A program made the translations under genes and the position numbers. From positions 310,001 to 374,000 of the forward strand of contig NZ_RCZA01000001.1 of assembly GCF_006438925.1 (NCBI RefSeq): 64,000 nucleotides of DNA. The letters run 5' to 3'. The notes below the pieces were generated by a model, which saw nothing but the letters and a program-made list of their open reading frames with translations, was not told where the DNA came from and made no database searches. The first letter of the stretch is position 1. Each line of letters starts with the position of its first letter. The DNA is from Pseudomonas mandelii (GTDB lineage: Bacteria; Pseudomonadota; Gammaproteobacteria; Pseudomonadales; Pseudomonadaceae). Below, piece after piece: positions 55,068 to 64,000 of this stretch.

Positions 55068-55102
55068 AAAAAAATGCCGCTCTCCATGAGCGGCATTTTT
55101 TT
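55068..55102. terminator. Terminator after the barrel gene
   Basis: AAAAAAATGCCGCTC, loop TCCAT, GAGCGGCATTTTTTT. A and T runs on both sides; serves the barrel gene on the plus strand and gcvP on the minus strand. Confidence 0.92.
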
Positions 55103-55120
55103 GCCCGCTGCAAAACCCTG

Positions 55121-57994
55121 TCAGCGGTAATCGTCCACCGGGACGCAAGCGCAAAACAGGTTCCGGTCGCCGTAAACGTTATCGACACGGTTCACCACAG
55201 GCCAGTACTTATGCGCCTTGGTGTGAGCATCCGGTGTAACCGCCTGCTCGATGCTGTAGGGCCGCTCCCAAACCCCGGTGATATCCGCCAGGGTATGCGG
55301 TGAACGTTTCAGCGGGTTGTCATCGGCCGGCCAGTTGCCGTTCTGCACCTCGGTAATTTCCGCACGGATACTCAGCATAGCCCCGATAAACCGGTCCAGC
55401 TCTGCCTTCGATTCACTTTCGGTCGGTTCAACCATCAACGTCCCCGGCACCGGAAACGACATGGTCGGCGCATGGAAGCCATAGTCCATCAGCCGCTTGG
55501 CGACGTCCTCCTCGCTGATCCCGGTCAGCGCCTTGAGTGGCCGCAGGTCAAGAATGCATTCGTGAGCCACCCGCTCGTTGCGCCCGGTGTAAAGCACCGC
55601 AAACGCCCCGGACAAGTGCTGCGCCAGGTAATTCGCGGCGAGGATCGCCACCTCACTGGCATCCGCCAATTGCGGCCCCATCATCGCGATGTACATCCAG
55701 CTGATCGGCAGAATGCTCGCACTGCCCCAGGGCGCCGCACTGACTGCGCCGTTTTGCGCCAGTGGCCCGTCAATCGGCACCACCGGGTGATTGGCCACGA
55801 ATGGCGCCAGATGCGCCCGCACACCAATCGGCCCCATGCCCGGGCCGCCGCCACCATGTGGAATGCAGAAGGTCTTGTGCAAGTTCATGTGGGACACGTC
55901 GGCGCCGATGTCCGCCGGACGCGCCAGCCCGACCTGAGCGTTGAGGTTGGCGCCATCCATATACACCTGGCCGCCGTGGCTGTGGATAACTTCGCAGATT
56001 TCGCTGATGCCTTCCTCGTATACGCCGTGGGTAGAAGGATACGTCGCCATCAGGCAGGCGAGTTTGTCGCCCGCCTCGGCTGCTTTGCCTTTGAGGTCAT
56101 CCAGATCAACGTTGCCCGCCTCGTCGCATTCGACGATCACCACCCGCATCCCGGCCATCTGCGCCGAAGCCGGGTTGGTGCCGTGGGCCGAGGACGGAAT
56201 CAGGCAAATATCTCGTGCGCCCTGATGGCGGCTCTCGTGATATTTGCGGATCGCCAGCAACCCGGCGTACTCGCCTTGGGCCCCGGAGTTGGGCTGCATG
56301 CAGATCGCGTCGAAACCGGTAATTGCGCAGAGCCAGCGCTCCAGTTCTTCGATCATCAGCGAATAACCGACCGCCTGCTCTTTCGGCACAAACGGGTGCA
56401 GGTTGGCGAACTGCGGCCACGTAATGGGGATCATCTCGCTGGTGGCGTTGAGCTTCATGGTGCAGGAGCCCAGCGGGATCATCGATTGATTGAGCGCCAG
56501 GTCCTTGTTCTCCAGTTGCTTGAGGTAGCGCAGCATCTCGGTTTCGCTGTGATGGGCGCTGAACACCGGGTGACGCAGATAAGGCGAGGTACGCAGCAGA
56601 CCTGCGGGAATGCCGGAAGCAAGAGCTTCAGCGTCCAGTTCGTCGACGTTAAGCCCATGATCAGAACCGAGGAACACATCAAACAACTTCGCGACGGTGG
56701 ATTCGTCAGAGGTTTCGTCGAGGCTCAGACCCAACTGCCCACGCCCGAGAATGCGCAAGTTGATCTGTGCAGCCTGAGCGCTTTCGATGATTGCGGTCTG
56801 AGTACCACCGACTTCCAGCGTCAGCGTGTCGAAAAAGTGTTCATTAAGGCGGGTGATGCCGTGGCGCTCCAGGCCAGCGGCGAGGATGCTGGTCAGCCGA
56901 TGGACGCGTTGGGCAATGCGTTTGAGCCCTTCCGGACCGTGGTAGACCGCATAGAAACTGGCAATGTTGGCCAGCAGCACCTGAGCGGTGCAAATGTTCG
57001 AGTTAGCTTTCTCCCGGCGAATATGTTGCTCGCGGGTTTGCAGGGCCATGCGCAAAGCGACGTTGCCACGAGCGTCCTTCGACACGCCGATGATTCGCCC
57101 GGGAATCGCCCGTTTGTATTCATCGCGACTGGCAAAAAACGCCGCGTGAGGTCCGCCGTAACCCATGGGCACGCCGAAACGCTGGGATGAACCGAACACC
57201 ACGTCGGCGCCCAACTCCCCCGGTGGCGTCAGCAACAGCAGACTCAGCAGATCGGTTGCGACACACGCCAAGGCTTGCTGCGCATGCAGATGATCGATCA
57301 ATGGACGAAGATCGCGGATTTCGCCGTGGGTGTCGGGATATTGCAGGAGTGCACCGAACACCTGGTGCTGTTTCAAGTTATCCACAGTGTCGATGATCAG
57401 CTCGAAGCCGAACCCTTCTGCTCGGGTCTGCACCACGGAAATGGTTTGCGGATGACAGTTTTCGTCGACGAAGAACAGATTGCTTCTGGACTTGGCGACA
57501 CGCTTGGCCAGTGCCATGGCTTCCGCCGCCGCCGTGGCTTCGTCCAGCAGCGAGGCGTTGGCCAGTTCCAGGCCCGTGAGGTCGATGGTCAATTGCTGGA
57601 AGTTCAGCAGCGCCTCGAGCCGCCCTTGGGCGATCTCTGGTTGATACGGTGTGTACGCGGTGTACCAACCGGGATTTTCCAGCACGTTGCGCACAATGAC
57701 GGCCGGCGTGAGGGTGCCGTGGTAGCCCATGCCGATCAGGCTGGTCCAGACCTGGTTTTGCTCGGCGTAACCGCGCAGTTTGGCCAGCGCGGCTTCTTCG
57801 TCGAGGGCGGGCGGCAGGTCGAGCGGCCTGTTCAGGCGGATTCCCGGCGGCACCGTCTGCTCGATCAACTCGACCCGGCTGCCGAGGCCGAGGCTGTCGA
57901 GCATCGCCTGTTGCTCGGCGGCATCGGGCCCGAGGTGGCGGCGAAGGAAGGCATTGGGGTCGCGTAACTGGCTCAAGGACGGCAACTGGGACAT
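55121..57994 (-). CDS. gcvP: Glycine dehydrogenase (decarboxylating), P protein
   Basis: A 957-residue PLP enzyme of the glycine cleavage complex, same length as E. coli GcvP; it decarboxylates glycine and loads the aminomethyl group on the lipoyl arm of GcvH. The PLP lysine is in [20 protein letters not shown] (about residue 706), with [12 protein letters not shown] and [15 protein letters not shown] before it. Start [20 protein letters not shown]. It has been split from gcvTH by the aminotransferase gene. Confidence 0.98.
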   Translation of the reverse strand: MSQLPSLSQLRDPNAFLRRHLGPDAAEQQAMLDSLGLGSRVELIEQTVPPGIRLNRPLDLPPALDEEAALAKLRGYAEQNQVWTSLIGMGYHGTLTPAVIVRNVLENPGWYTAYTPYQPEIAQGRLEALLNFQQLTIDLTGLELANASLLDEATAAAEAMALAKRVAKSRSNLFFVDENCHPQTISVVQTRAEGFGFELIIDTVDNLKQHQVFGALLQYPDTHGEIRDLRPLIDHLHAQQALACVATDLLSLLLLTPPGELGADVVFGSSQRFGVPMGYGGPHAAFFASRDEYKRAIPGRIIGVSKDARGNVALRMALQTREQHIRREKANSNICTAQVLLANIASFYAVYHGPEGLKRIAQRVHRLTSILAAGLERHGITRLNEHFFDTLTLEVGGTQTAIIESAQAAQINLRILGRGQLGLSLDETSDESTVAKLFDVFLGSDHGLNVDELDAEALASGIPAGLLRTSPYLRHPVFSAHHSETEMLRYLKQLENKDLALNQSMIPLGSCTMKLNATSEMIPITWPQFANLHPFVPKEQAVGYSLMIEELERWLCAITGFDAICMQPNSGAQGEYAGLLAIRKYHESRHQGARDICLIPSSAHGTNPASAQMAGMRVVIVECDEAGNVDLDDLKGKAAEAGDKLACLMATYPSTHGVYEEGISEICEVIHSHGGQVYMDGANLNAQVGLARPADIGADVSHMNLHKTFCIPHGGGGPGMGPIGVRAHLAPFVANHPVVPIDGPLAQNGAVSAAPWGSASILPISWMYIAMMGPQLADASEVAILAANYLAQHLSGAFAVLYTGRNERVAHECILDLRPLKALTGISEEDVAKRLMDYGFHAPTMSFPVPGTLMVEPTESESKAELDRFIGAMLSIRAEITEVQNGNWPADDNPLKRSPHTLADITGVWERPYSIEQAVTPDAHTKAHKYWPVVNRVDNVYGDRNLFCACVPVDDYR

Positions 57995-58149
57995 GACGGG
58001 CTCTCTCTTGACTGGCGCTCAACGTCGATGCAACACGGTCAAACCAGCATAGCAGTCGATACCCGAGCGGATGGCGTGGCGCCGTCGACCAATCCGGATC
58101 ATCATGTTCGGCGCCAACATTAACGTCCGCCATCGGGTCTCTACAGCTC

Positions 58150-59289
58150 ATGAGCCAATTGCCATTTCTGCCGTTTTCCAAACCCACCATCGACGAAGCC
58201 ACGATTGCCGCTGTGGGTGACGTATTGCGCTCGGGCTGGATTACCAGCGGCCCCAAGGTCCAGGCTTTTGAAGCGCAACTCTCGGAGTATTTTGGCGGGC
58301 GCCCGGTGCGCACCTTCAATTCCGGCACCTGCACCATGGAAATCGCCTTACGCATTGCCGGTATCGGGCCGGGCGATGAAGTGATCACCACACCGATTTC
58401 CTGGGTTGCCACCGCCAACGTCATTCTGGAAGTCGGCGCGACGCCGGTGTTTGCCGACATTGACCCGATCACCCGCAACATCGACCTGGATCAGCTGGAA
58501 GCGGCAATCACCCCGCGCACCAAAGCGATCATTCCCGTGTACCTCGCCGGTTTGCCGGTGGACATGAGCCGGTTGTATGCGATCGCCAAAAAACACGGAT
58601 TGCGGATTGTCGAAGACGCCGCGCAAGCCTTGGGCTCGAGCTGGAACGGCCAACGCATTGGCTCAACCGGCGATTTCGTGTCCTTCAGTTTCCAGGCGAA
58701 CAAGAACGTCACCTCGTCTGAGGGCGGTTGCCTGGTATTGAACAATGACGAGGAAGTGCGACTGGCGCAAAAGTACCGTTTACAGGGCGTCACCCGTAGC
58801 GGCTTCGATGGTCTGGATGTCGATGTGCTGGGCGGTAAGTTCAACATGACCGATGTTGCAGCGACCATTGGTCTGGGACAGTTTGCTCATATCGAAGCAA
58901 TCACAGCCCATCGCCGTGAACTGGCCAGGCACTATTTCGCTTGTTTTGGCGAGGATTTCGAAGCGTTGTATGGGGCTCAACTGCCCCCGGCGGATTTCGA
59001 GAACAGCAACTGGCATTTGTTTCAGCTGGTGCTGCCTGAGCGCAGGGATAGCCAACCGGCACGGGCTACTTTCATGGAGCAGATGCAGGCATTGGGTATC
59101 GGCATCGGCTATCACTACCCGCCGATTCACCTGCTGAGTATTTATCGCGAGCGCGGGTTCAAGGAAGGGATGTTTCCGGTGGCCGAGCGGGTCGGTCGCC
59201 TGATCGTTTCACTGCCGATGTTCACCGCCATGACGAAAGCGGATGTTGAGCGGTCAGTCGCAGCGGTGAAGTCCGTACTAAATCCATAG
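58150..59289 (+). CDS. DegT/DnrJ/EryC1/StrS family aminotransferase (ArnB-like)
   Basis: A 379-residue fold-type I PLP aminotransferase. FNSGTCTMEIAL holds the phosphate, VEDAAQALG the PLP Asp, and Lys185 in SFSFQANKNVTSSEGGCL is the Schiff-base lysine. It would transaminate a keto-sugar, as ArnB does for lipid A arabinose or others for surface sugars. No other sugar gene is near. It runs opposite to, and between, gcvH and gcvP, with a REP unit after it. Divergent from gcvP with 155 bases between. Confidence 0.9.
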   Translation: MSQLPFLPFSKPTIDEATIAAVGDVLRSGWITSGPKVQAFEAQLSEYFGGRPVRTFNSGTCTMEIALRIAGIGPGDEVITTPISWVATANVILEVGATPVFADIDPITRNIDLDQLEAAITPRTKAIIPVYLAGLPVDMSRLYAIAKKHGLRIVEDAAQALGSSWNGQRIGSTGDFVSFSFQANKNVTSSEGGCLVLNNDEEVRLAQKYRLQGVTRSGFDGLDVDVLGGKFNMTDVAATIGLGQFAHIEAITAHRRELARHYFACFGEDFEALYGAQLPPADFENSNWHLFQLVLPERRDSQPARATFMEQMQALGIGIGYHYPPIHLLSIYRERGFKEGMFPVAERVGRLIVSLPMFTAMTKADVERSVAAVKSVLNP

Positions 59290-59293
59290 ACCC

Positions 59294-59383
59294 TGTGGGA
59301 GCGAGCCTGCTCGCGAAGTGGGAGTGTCAGTTGGCATAACTGTTTGCTGACACACCGCTTTCGCGAGCAGGCTCGCTCCCACA
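59294..59383. repeat. REP-like inverted repeat, family A
   Basis: TGTGGGAGCGAGCCTGCTCG and complement with an inner pair GTGTCAG/CTGACAC; between the convergent aminotransferase and gcvH genes. Confidence 0.88.
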
Positions 59384-59403
59384 TGGATTTCGCAAGGCGA
59401 CGA

Positions 59404-59787
59404 TTATTCGCCGATGGCAGCCTTGTAACCGGCGGCATCCAGCAGCTTGTCCAGATCGCCAGCGTTGCTTGGCTTGAGCTTGAAGATCCAGGCACCGTAC
59501 GGGTCGGAGTTGAGCAACTCAGGGTTAGCGCTCAGTTCTTCGTTGATGGCAATCACTTCACCGGCAACCGGGGAGTAGATGTCCGAAGCGGCTTTAACCG
59601 ACTCCACTACACCGGATTGATCACCGGCAGCGAAGACTGTTCCGACTTCGGTCAGCTCAACGAACACCACGTCGCCCAAGGCTTCCTGAGCGTGATCGCT
59701 GATGCCCACGGTGACGCTGCCATCGGCTTCGAGACGGGCCCACTCGTGACTTTCGGCAAAACGCAGGTCGGCAGGAATATCGCTCAT
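59404..59787 (-). CDS. gcvH: Glycine cleavage system H protein
   Basis: A 127-residue lipoyl carrier. Lys65 in [11 protein letters not shown] is the lipoylated lysine, and [14 protein letters not shown] follows. It shuttles the aminomethyl group between GcvP, GcvT and Lpd. The ATG at 59787 gives [16 protein letters not shown]. It follows gcvT by 50 bases. Confidence 0.97.
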   Translation of the reverse strand: MSDIPADLRFAESHEWARLEADGSVTVGISDHAQEALGDVVFVELTEVGTVFAAGDQSGVVESVKAASDIYSPVAGEVIAINEELSANPELLNSDPYGAWIFKLKPSNAGDLDKLLDAAGYKAAIGE

Positions 59788-59837
59788 GTTCTGTGTCCTC
59801 AAGAGAATTGTCAGCGGTCGTTGCCCGCCAAAAAAAG

Positions 59838-60920
59838 TTAGATCAAGGTTTTGCCATGGCGTACGAAGGTCGGTTTGACCACTCGGACCGGGTACCACTT
59901 GCCACGGATTTCCACTTCTGCGCGGTCGGCTGTTGCCATCGGCACGCGCGCCAGTGCTATCGACTTGCTAAGCGTAGGAGAGAAACTACCACTGGTGATC
60001 TCCCCTTCGCCAACATTGGCGATGCGGACTACTTGATGAGCGCGCAAAACCCCACGCTCTTCAAGGACCAGACCGACCAGTTTGTGCTGCACGCCACCCG
60101 CCCGCTCGGCTTCCAGAGCGCTACGACCGATGAACTGGCGAGTGGCCGGTTCCCAGGCAATGCTCCAGGCCATGTTGGAGGCCAGTGGTGAAACGTCTTG
60201 ATGAATGTCCTGACCGTAGAGGTTCATACCGGCTTCGACCCGAAGAGTATCGCGCGCCCCGAGGCCGATCGGCGAGATCCCCGCGCCCACCAGATCGTTA
60301 AAGAATCCTGGCGCTTGATTCGCTGGCAGAACGATTTCCAGGCCATCTTCGCCGGTGTAACCCGTGCGTGCGATGAACCAGTCACCATCAGGCTGGCCTT
60401 CGAAGGGTTTGAGCATCTGAATCAGGTTGCCGCGGGACTGGGTCACCAGCTCGGAGATTTTGTGCCGGGCCTGAGGACCTTGAATGGCCAGCATCGCCAA
60501 CTCGGAGCGCTCGTTGAGCTGCACATCGAAACCGTCGATATGGGCCTGCATCCAGGCGAGGTCCTGATTGCGGGTGGAGGCGTTGACCACCAGCCGATAA
60601 CCCTCCTCGAGACGGTAGACGATCATGTCGTCGACGATGCCGCCGCGCTCGTTGAGCATGGTGCTGTACAAGGCACGGCCAGGGCTGTGCAGACGTTCGA
60701 CGTCATTGGCCAGCAAATGCTGGAGCCAGGCCTTGGCCTGAAGGCCACTGACATCAATTACGGTCATGTGGGATACATCGAAAACCCCGCAATCGCGACG
60801 CACCTGATGGTGTTCCTCGACCTGCGAGCCGTAATGCAAAGGCATATCCCAACCGCCAAAATCGACCATCTTCGCGCCGAGGGCGAGATGAAGGTCATAC
60901 AGAGGCGTGCGCTGTCCCAT
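59838..60920 (-). CDS. gcvT: Glycine cleavage system aminomethyltransferase (T protein)
   Basis: A 360-residue folate enzyme that releases ammonia from the aminomethyl-H protein and makes methylene-tetrahydrofolate. [15 protein letters not shown], the catalytic Asp in [22 protein letters not shown] and [13 protein letters not shown] are family blocks. The ATG at 60920 has AAGGAG six bases upstream. A hairpin lies in the leader. First gene of the gcvTH pair. Confidence 0.97.
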   Translation of the reverse strand: MGQRTPLYDLHLALGAKMVDFGGWDMPLHYGSQVEEHHQVRRDCGVFDVSHMTVIDVSGLQAKAWLQHLLANDVERLHSPGRALYSTMLNERGGIVDDMIVYRLEEGYRLVVNASTRNQDLAWMQAHIDGFDVQLNERSELAMLAIQGPQARHKISELVTQSRGNLIQMLKPFEGQPDGDWFIARTGYTGEDGLEIVLPANQAPGFFNDLVGAGISPIGLGARDTLRVEAGMNLYGQDIHQDVSPLASNMAWSIAWEPATRQFIGRSALEAERAGGVQHKLVGLVLEERGVLRAHQVVRIANVGEGEITSGSFSPTLSKSIALARVPMATADRAEVEIRGKWYPVRVVKPTFVRHGKTLI

Positions 60921-60966
60921 GGGTTTCTCCTTCCGGGCGTGGCGAAGATGCGGGCCGGTGCTGCAC

Positions 60967-60999
60967 GGCTGTAAGCCTTGAAATAGAAGGCTTGCAGCC
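60967..60999 (-). other. Hairpin in the gcvT leader
   Basis: On the minus strand GGCTGCAAGCCTT, loop CTATTTC, AAGGCTTACAGCC: a 13-base stem with one mismatch and no U-tract, 47 bases before the ATG. It does not match the glycine riboswitch core. A possible -10 box TACAAT lies upstream on the same strand at 61047-61052. Confidence 0.5.
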
Positions 61000-61075
61000 G
61001 ATTTCAGCGACCTGATCCGTAGGACGGACCGCACCGAATGCCGCGCATTGTAGCCTCAAGGTGTAGGACTGGCAC

Positions 61076-62692
61076 CTAGGCGTTTCGATGCGCTGAACGT
61101 CGAATCAATCCGATGACCGGTAACAGCCCGACCAAAACCAGGGTCAGGGCCGGCAACGAGGCCCTCGCCCACTCGCCTTCGCTGGTCATTTCGAAGATCC
61201 GCACCGCCAGCGTATCCCAGCCAAACGGGCGCATCAGAAGGGTCGCGGGCATTTCCTTGAGCACATCGACGAACACCAGCAACGCAGCGCTCAACGTTCC
61301 TGGCAGCAATAACGGCAGATACACTTTGAAAAACAGTCGTGGCCCACTGACGCCCAGGCTACGTGCCGCTTCGGGCAAAGATGGCCGTATTCGCGCCAGA
61401 CTACTTTCCAGCGGCCCATAAGCCACCGCGATGAAACGCACCAGGTAGGCCAGCAACAACGCCGACAGGCTGCCCAGCAGCAATGGCTTGCCGGCGCCCC
61501 CCAGCCAACCCGACAACGGGATCACCACTTCGCGATCCAGGTAACTGAAGGCCAGCATGATCGACACCGCCAGCACCGAACCCGGCAAGGCGTAGCCGAG
61601 GTTGGCCAGGCTGATGCCGGTGCGGATCGCTCGGGTCGGGGCCAGACGCCGGGCAAACGCCAGTACTAAAGCAACACTGACGGTGATCAGCGCCGCCATG
61701 CCACCCAGGTACAGGGTATGGACGATCAGCCCTGCGTAACGCTCATCCAGGTCGAAGCGCCCGCGCTGCCAGAACCACACCACCAGTTGAAGTACTGGAA
61801 TGACGAAAGCGCAGGCGAACACCAGACCGCACCAACTCATGGCCGCCAGCGCCTTGAAACCGCGCAGGTGATACAGCGCCTTGACCCGTGGTCGTTCGTT
61901 ACTCGTCCGGTTGGCCCCGCGAGCACGGCGCTCGCCGTACAGCACGATCATCACCACCAACAGCAACAGGCTGGCCAGTTGCGCGGCGGTGGAGAGGCTG
62001 AAGAATCCGTACCAGGTCTTGTAGATCGCGGTTGTGAACGTGTCGAAGTTGAACACCGATACCGCACCGAAATCCGCCAGGGTTTCCATCAGCGCCAGCG
62101 CCACGCCAGCACCGATGGCCGGGCGCGCCATGGGCAACGCGACTCGCCAGAACGCCTGCCATGGGGATTGCCCCAGGACTCGCGCGGCTTCCATCAAGCC
62201 TTTGCCCTGAGCCAGGAACGCGGTTCGCGCCAACAAGTAAACGTAGGGATAGAAGACCAGCACCAGGACCAGAATCACGCCGCCAGTAGAGCGCACGCGC
62301 GGCAACCTCAAACCCGAGCCGAACCATTCGCGCAACAGGGTTTGCACGGGGCCGGCAAAATCCAACAGGCCGACGAAGACGAATGCCAGCACGTAGGCGG
62401 GAATGGCAAATGGCAGCATCAGCGCCCAGTCCAGCCAACGCCGACCGGGGAATTCGCAGAGGCTGGTGAGCCAGGCGAGGCTCACACCCAGGAACGTCAC
62501 GCCGATACCGACGCCGAGCACCAGGGTCAGGGTATTGCCCAGCAGGCGCGGCATCTGGGTATCCCATAGGTGGGACCAGATCTGATGATCGATGGTTTGC
62601 CATGACAACAGCAAAACGCTGAGGGGCAGCAGGACCAGCGCAGCGATGGCGAAGACCAGGGGATACCAGCGGCGTTGGGCGGGGTGGGCCAA
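61076..62692 (-). CDS. Iron(III) ABC transporter permease (FbpB-like)
   Basis: A 538-residue fused double permease with about 12 helices. Two EAA loops, EAARVLGQSPWQAFWRVALP and EAARSLGVSGPRLFFKVYLP, dock the ATPase. This two-in-one form is typical of FbpB/SfuB ferric importers. It lies downstream of its binding-protein gene, as in P. aeruginosa PA5216-PA5217 next to gcvT1. No ATPase gene is in the window. Confidence 0.92.
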   Translation of the reverse strand: MAHPAQRRWYPLVFAIAALVLLPLSVLLLSWQTIDHQIWSHLWDTQMPRLLGNTLTLVLGVGIGVTFLGVSLAWLTSLCEFPGRRWLDWALMLPFAIPAYVLAFVFVGLLDFAGPVQTLLREWFGSGLRLPRVRSTGGVILVLVLVFYPYVYLLARTAFLAQGKGLMEAARVLGQSPWQAFWRVALPMARPAIGAGVALALMETLADFGAVSVFNFDTFTTAIYKTWYGFFSLSTAAQLASLLLLVVMIVLYGERRARGANRTSNERPRVKALYHLRGFKALAAMSWCGLVFACAFVIPVLQLVVWFWQRGRFDLDERYAGLIVHTLYLGGMAALITVSVALVLAFARRLAPTRAIRTGISLANLGYALPGSVLAVSIMLAFSYLDREVVIPLSGWLGGAGKPLLLGSLSALLLAYLVRFIAVAYGPLESSLARIRPSLPEAARSLGVSGPRLFFKVYLPLLLPGTLSAALLVFVDVLKEMPATLLMRPFGWDTLAVRIFEMTSEGEWARASLPALTLVLVGLLPVIGLIRRSAHRNA

Positions 62693-62735
62693 GGAAGGTC
62701 TCTCGCGGATAAATCGTGGAATTTAGGAAAACCGC

Positions 62736-62830
62736 AAAAAGATCGCAGCCTCGTTTCACTCGACAGCTCCTACATGGGTACACCATCCCAATGTAGGAGC
62801 TGTCGAGTGAAACGAGGCTGCGATCTTTTG
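62736..62830. repeat. Inverted repeat, family B variant with extended arms
   Basis: AAAAAGATCGCAGCCTCGTTTCACTCGACAGCTCCTACA type arms (about 38 bases) and complement; the core differs from other B copies by TCGTTTCACTCGA. Located between the iron binding-protein and permease genes, inside the operon. Confidence 0.9.
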
Positions 62831-62848
62831 ATCTTTAACGCGCTGGAC

Positions 62849-63853
62849 TCAGTTCCAACCCGCCCGATCCATCATCCGAATCGCTTCAGCCTGACGCTTG
62901 CCGGCAATTTCCACGGGCAAGGTATCAGCCACAAACTTGCCCCAGCTCGCCACTTCTGCAGAAGGCTGAACCGCAGGGTTGGCCGGGAATTCCTGGTTCA
63001 CGTCAGCAAAGATCTTCTGCGCTTCAGGTGTGGTCATCCATTCCACCAGGGCCTTGGCCGCTTCCGGGTGCGGGGCGTGTTTGGTCAGGCCGATGCCCGA
63101 CAGGTTCACGTGCACGCCACGGTCGCCCTGGTTCGGCCAGAACAGCTTCACCGCCAGGTCAGGCTTCTGCTTGTGCAGACGACCGTAGTAGTACGTGTTG
63201 ACGATACCGACGTCGCATTGACCCGCGTTGATGGCCTCCAGCACCGCGATGTCATCCGAGAACACGTCGGTGGACAGGTTATTCACCCAGCCCTTGAGAA
63301 TCTTCTCGGTTTTGTCGGCGCCATGGACTTCGATCATGGTGGCGGTCAGGGACTGGTTGTAGACCTTCTTCGACGTACGCAGACACAGGCGGCCTTCCCA
63401 GTTCTTGTCGGCCAGACCTTCGTAGGTGGTCAACTCACCGGGTTTCACCCGATCGGTGGAGTAAGCGATGGTCCTCGCCCGCAGACTCAGGCCAGTCCAG
63501 GCATGGGCGGATGAGCGGTATTGCAGCGGGATGTTGGCGTCGATCACCTTGGAGGTGAACGGTTGCAGGATGCCCATTTGCTCGGCCTGCCAGAGGTTGC
63601 CGGCATCGACGGTCAGCAGCAGATCCGCGGTGGCGTTCTCGCCCTCGGCCTTGATCCGCTGCATCAGCGGTGCTTCCTTGTCGGTGATGAACTTCACCTG
63701 CACGCCGGTTTTCGCGGTGTAGGCATCGAAGACCGGTTTGATCAGCTCGTCGATACGCGAGGAGTAAACCACCACCTCATCAGCGGCCTGGGCAGCGGTG
63801 CTGCCAATCAGGGTCAGGGCGAGCGCGGTCAGTAGACGCTTCGGTACCAACAT
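62849..63853 (-). CDS. Iron(III)-binding periplasmic protein (FbpA/FutA-like)
   Basis: A 334-residue binding protein with a signal peptide (cleavage near AAQAADE). The iron-binding tyrosine pair is in VNTYYYGRL, and [20 protein letters not shown] is the usual N-lobe start. It would bring ferric iron to the FbpB-like permease. Upstream of it only 147 bases remain, with no gene seen. Start ATG follows GAGATCGCACCC. Confidence 0.92.
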   Translation of the reverse strand: MLVPKRLLTALALTLIGSTAAQAADEVVVYSSRIDELIKPVFDAYTAKTGVQVKFITDKEAPLMQRIKAEGENATADLLLTVDAGNLWQAEQMGILQPFTSKVIDANIPLQYRSSAHAWTGLSLRARTIAYSTDRVKPGELTTYEGLADKNWEGRLCLRTSKKVYNQSLTATMIEVHGADKTEKILKGWVNNLSTDVFSDDIAVLEAINAGQCDVGIVNTYYYGRLHKQKPDLAVKLFWPNQGDRGVHVNLSGIGLTKHAPHPEAAKALVEWMTTPEAQKIFADVNQEFPANPAVQPSAEVASWGKFVADTLPVEIAGKRQAEAIRMMDRAGWN

Positions 63854-63983
63854 GGGTGCGATCTCTCGATTGAAAAATTGAAGCCAAATGATATGGACTC
63901 ACATTTCGCTTCTCAATCGAACAGTTCGCGGAGGCGTTACCAGATGTTGCACAGCCTGAAATTGATGGTGGAGGTACCCCGCC

Positions 63984-64000
63984 TTCGCGAGCAGGCTCGC
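63984..64000. repeat. REP-like repeat, family A, left arm cut by window edge
   Basis: TTCGCGAGCAGGCTCGC at the very end, the first half of a seventh family A copy. Confidence 0.75.

Noticed and set aside
55472-57190. Plus-strand frame opposite gcvP
   Set aside because: Shadow of gcvP; no motif.
60921-61075. Glycine riboswitch before gcvT
   Set aside because: A hairpin is present, but the conserved riboswitch core and tandem aptamer pattern are not seen.

Overview
The window comes from a fluorescent Pseudomonas (P. fluorescens/P. putida type). The evidence is the GC-rich third codon positions, the spu polyamine locus, the ssu-lsfA sulfonate locus, OprD-family porins, an E. coli-type serA beside a D-2-hydroxyglutarate dehydrogenase, and many short palindromic repeats in almost every gene-end gap. 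No tRNA, rRNA, CRISPR array, insertion sequence or prophage gene was seen. Most of the window is core chromosome.

Layout. Positions 1-8600 hold housekeeping genes: lgt (cut by the window edge), a TauE/SafE permease, an NRDE protein, ptsP, rppH, a HAD phosphatase, a DUF2269 membrane protein, ilvA and rpiA. Positions 8700-19600 hold two tandem SdiA-regulated-type proteins, a fumarylacetoacetase-family hydrolase, the divergent pair D2HGDH/serA, a DUF4399 protein, a binding protein that lacks its second lobe, a DUF523 protein, a 2-oxoglutarate oxygenase, an exported DUF2059-like protein, an alpha/beta hydrolase and a DUF6436 thioredoxin-like protein. Positions 19679-24211 hold an acyl-homoserine-lactone/penicillin acylase (HacB type) and a GlxA-type AraC regulator divergent from an HD-domain hydrolase.

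Positions 24303-35190 are the polyamine locus spuABCDEFGH on the minus strand, with the divergent spuI. Its products import putrescine and spermidine and degrade them by the gamma-glutamyl and transaminase routes. A TetR regulator and an unrecognised protein follow.

Positions 36908-46605 form a sulfur-starvation island: ssuEADCBF (sulfonate uptake and desulfonation), the 1-Cys peroxiredoxin lsfA, two OprD-family porins that arose by duplication, and a decayed tauA remnant. A short motif recurs upstream of ssuE, both porins and the tauA remnant; I read it as a possible shared sulfur-control site.

Positions 46651-64000 hold argA and argE, a CYTH/CHAD triphosphatase, an Lrp regulator divergent from a small ACT-like protein, a solitary GspE-type ATPase, a DUF2388 protein, an outer-membrane barrel, the glycine cleavage genes gcvT-gcvH and gcvP with a DegT-type aminotransferase lying between them on the other strand, and an iron ABC transporter pair (permease and binding protein, no ATPase in view).

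No clearly new multi-gene system was found. The best leads are the sulfur island with its shared motif and deletion scar, the one-lobed binding protein, the Lrp/ACT-like pair, and the palindrome in the serA/D2HGDH divergent promoter.
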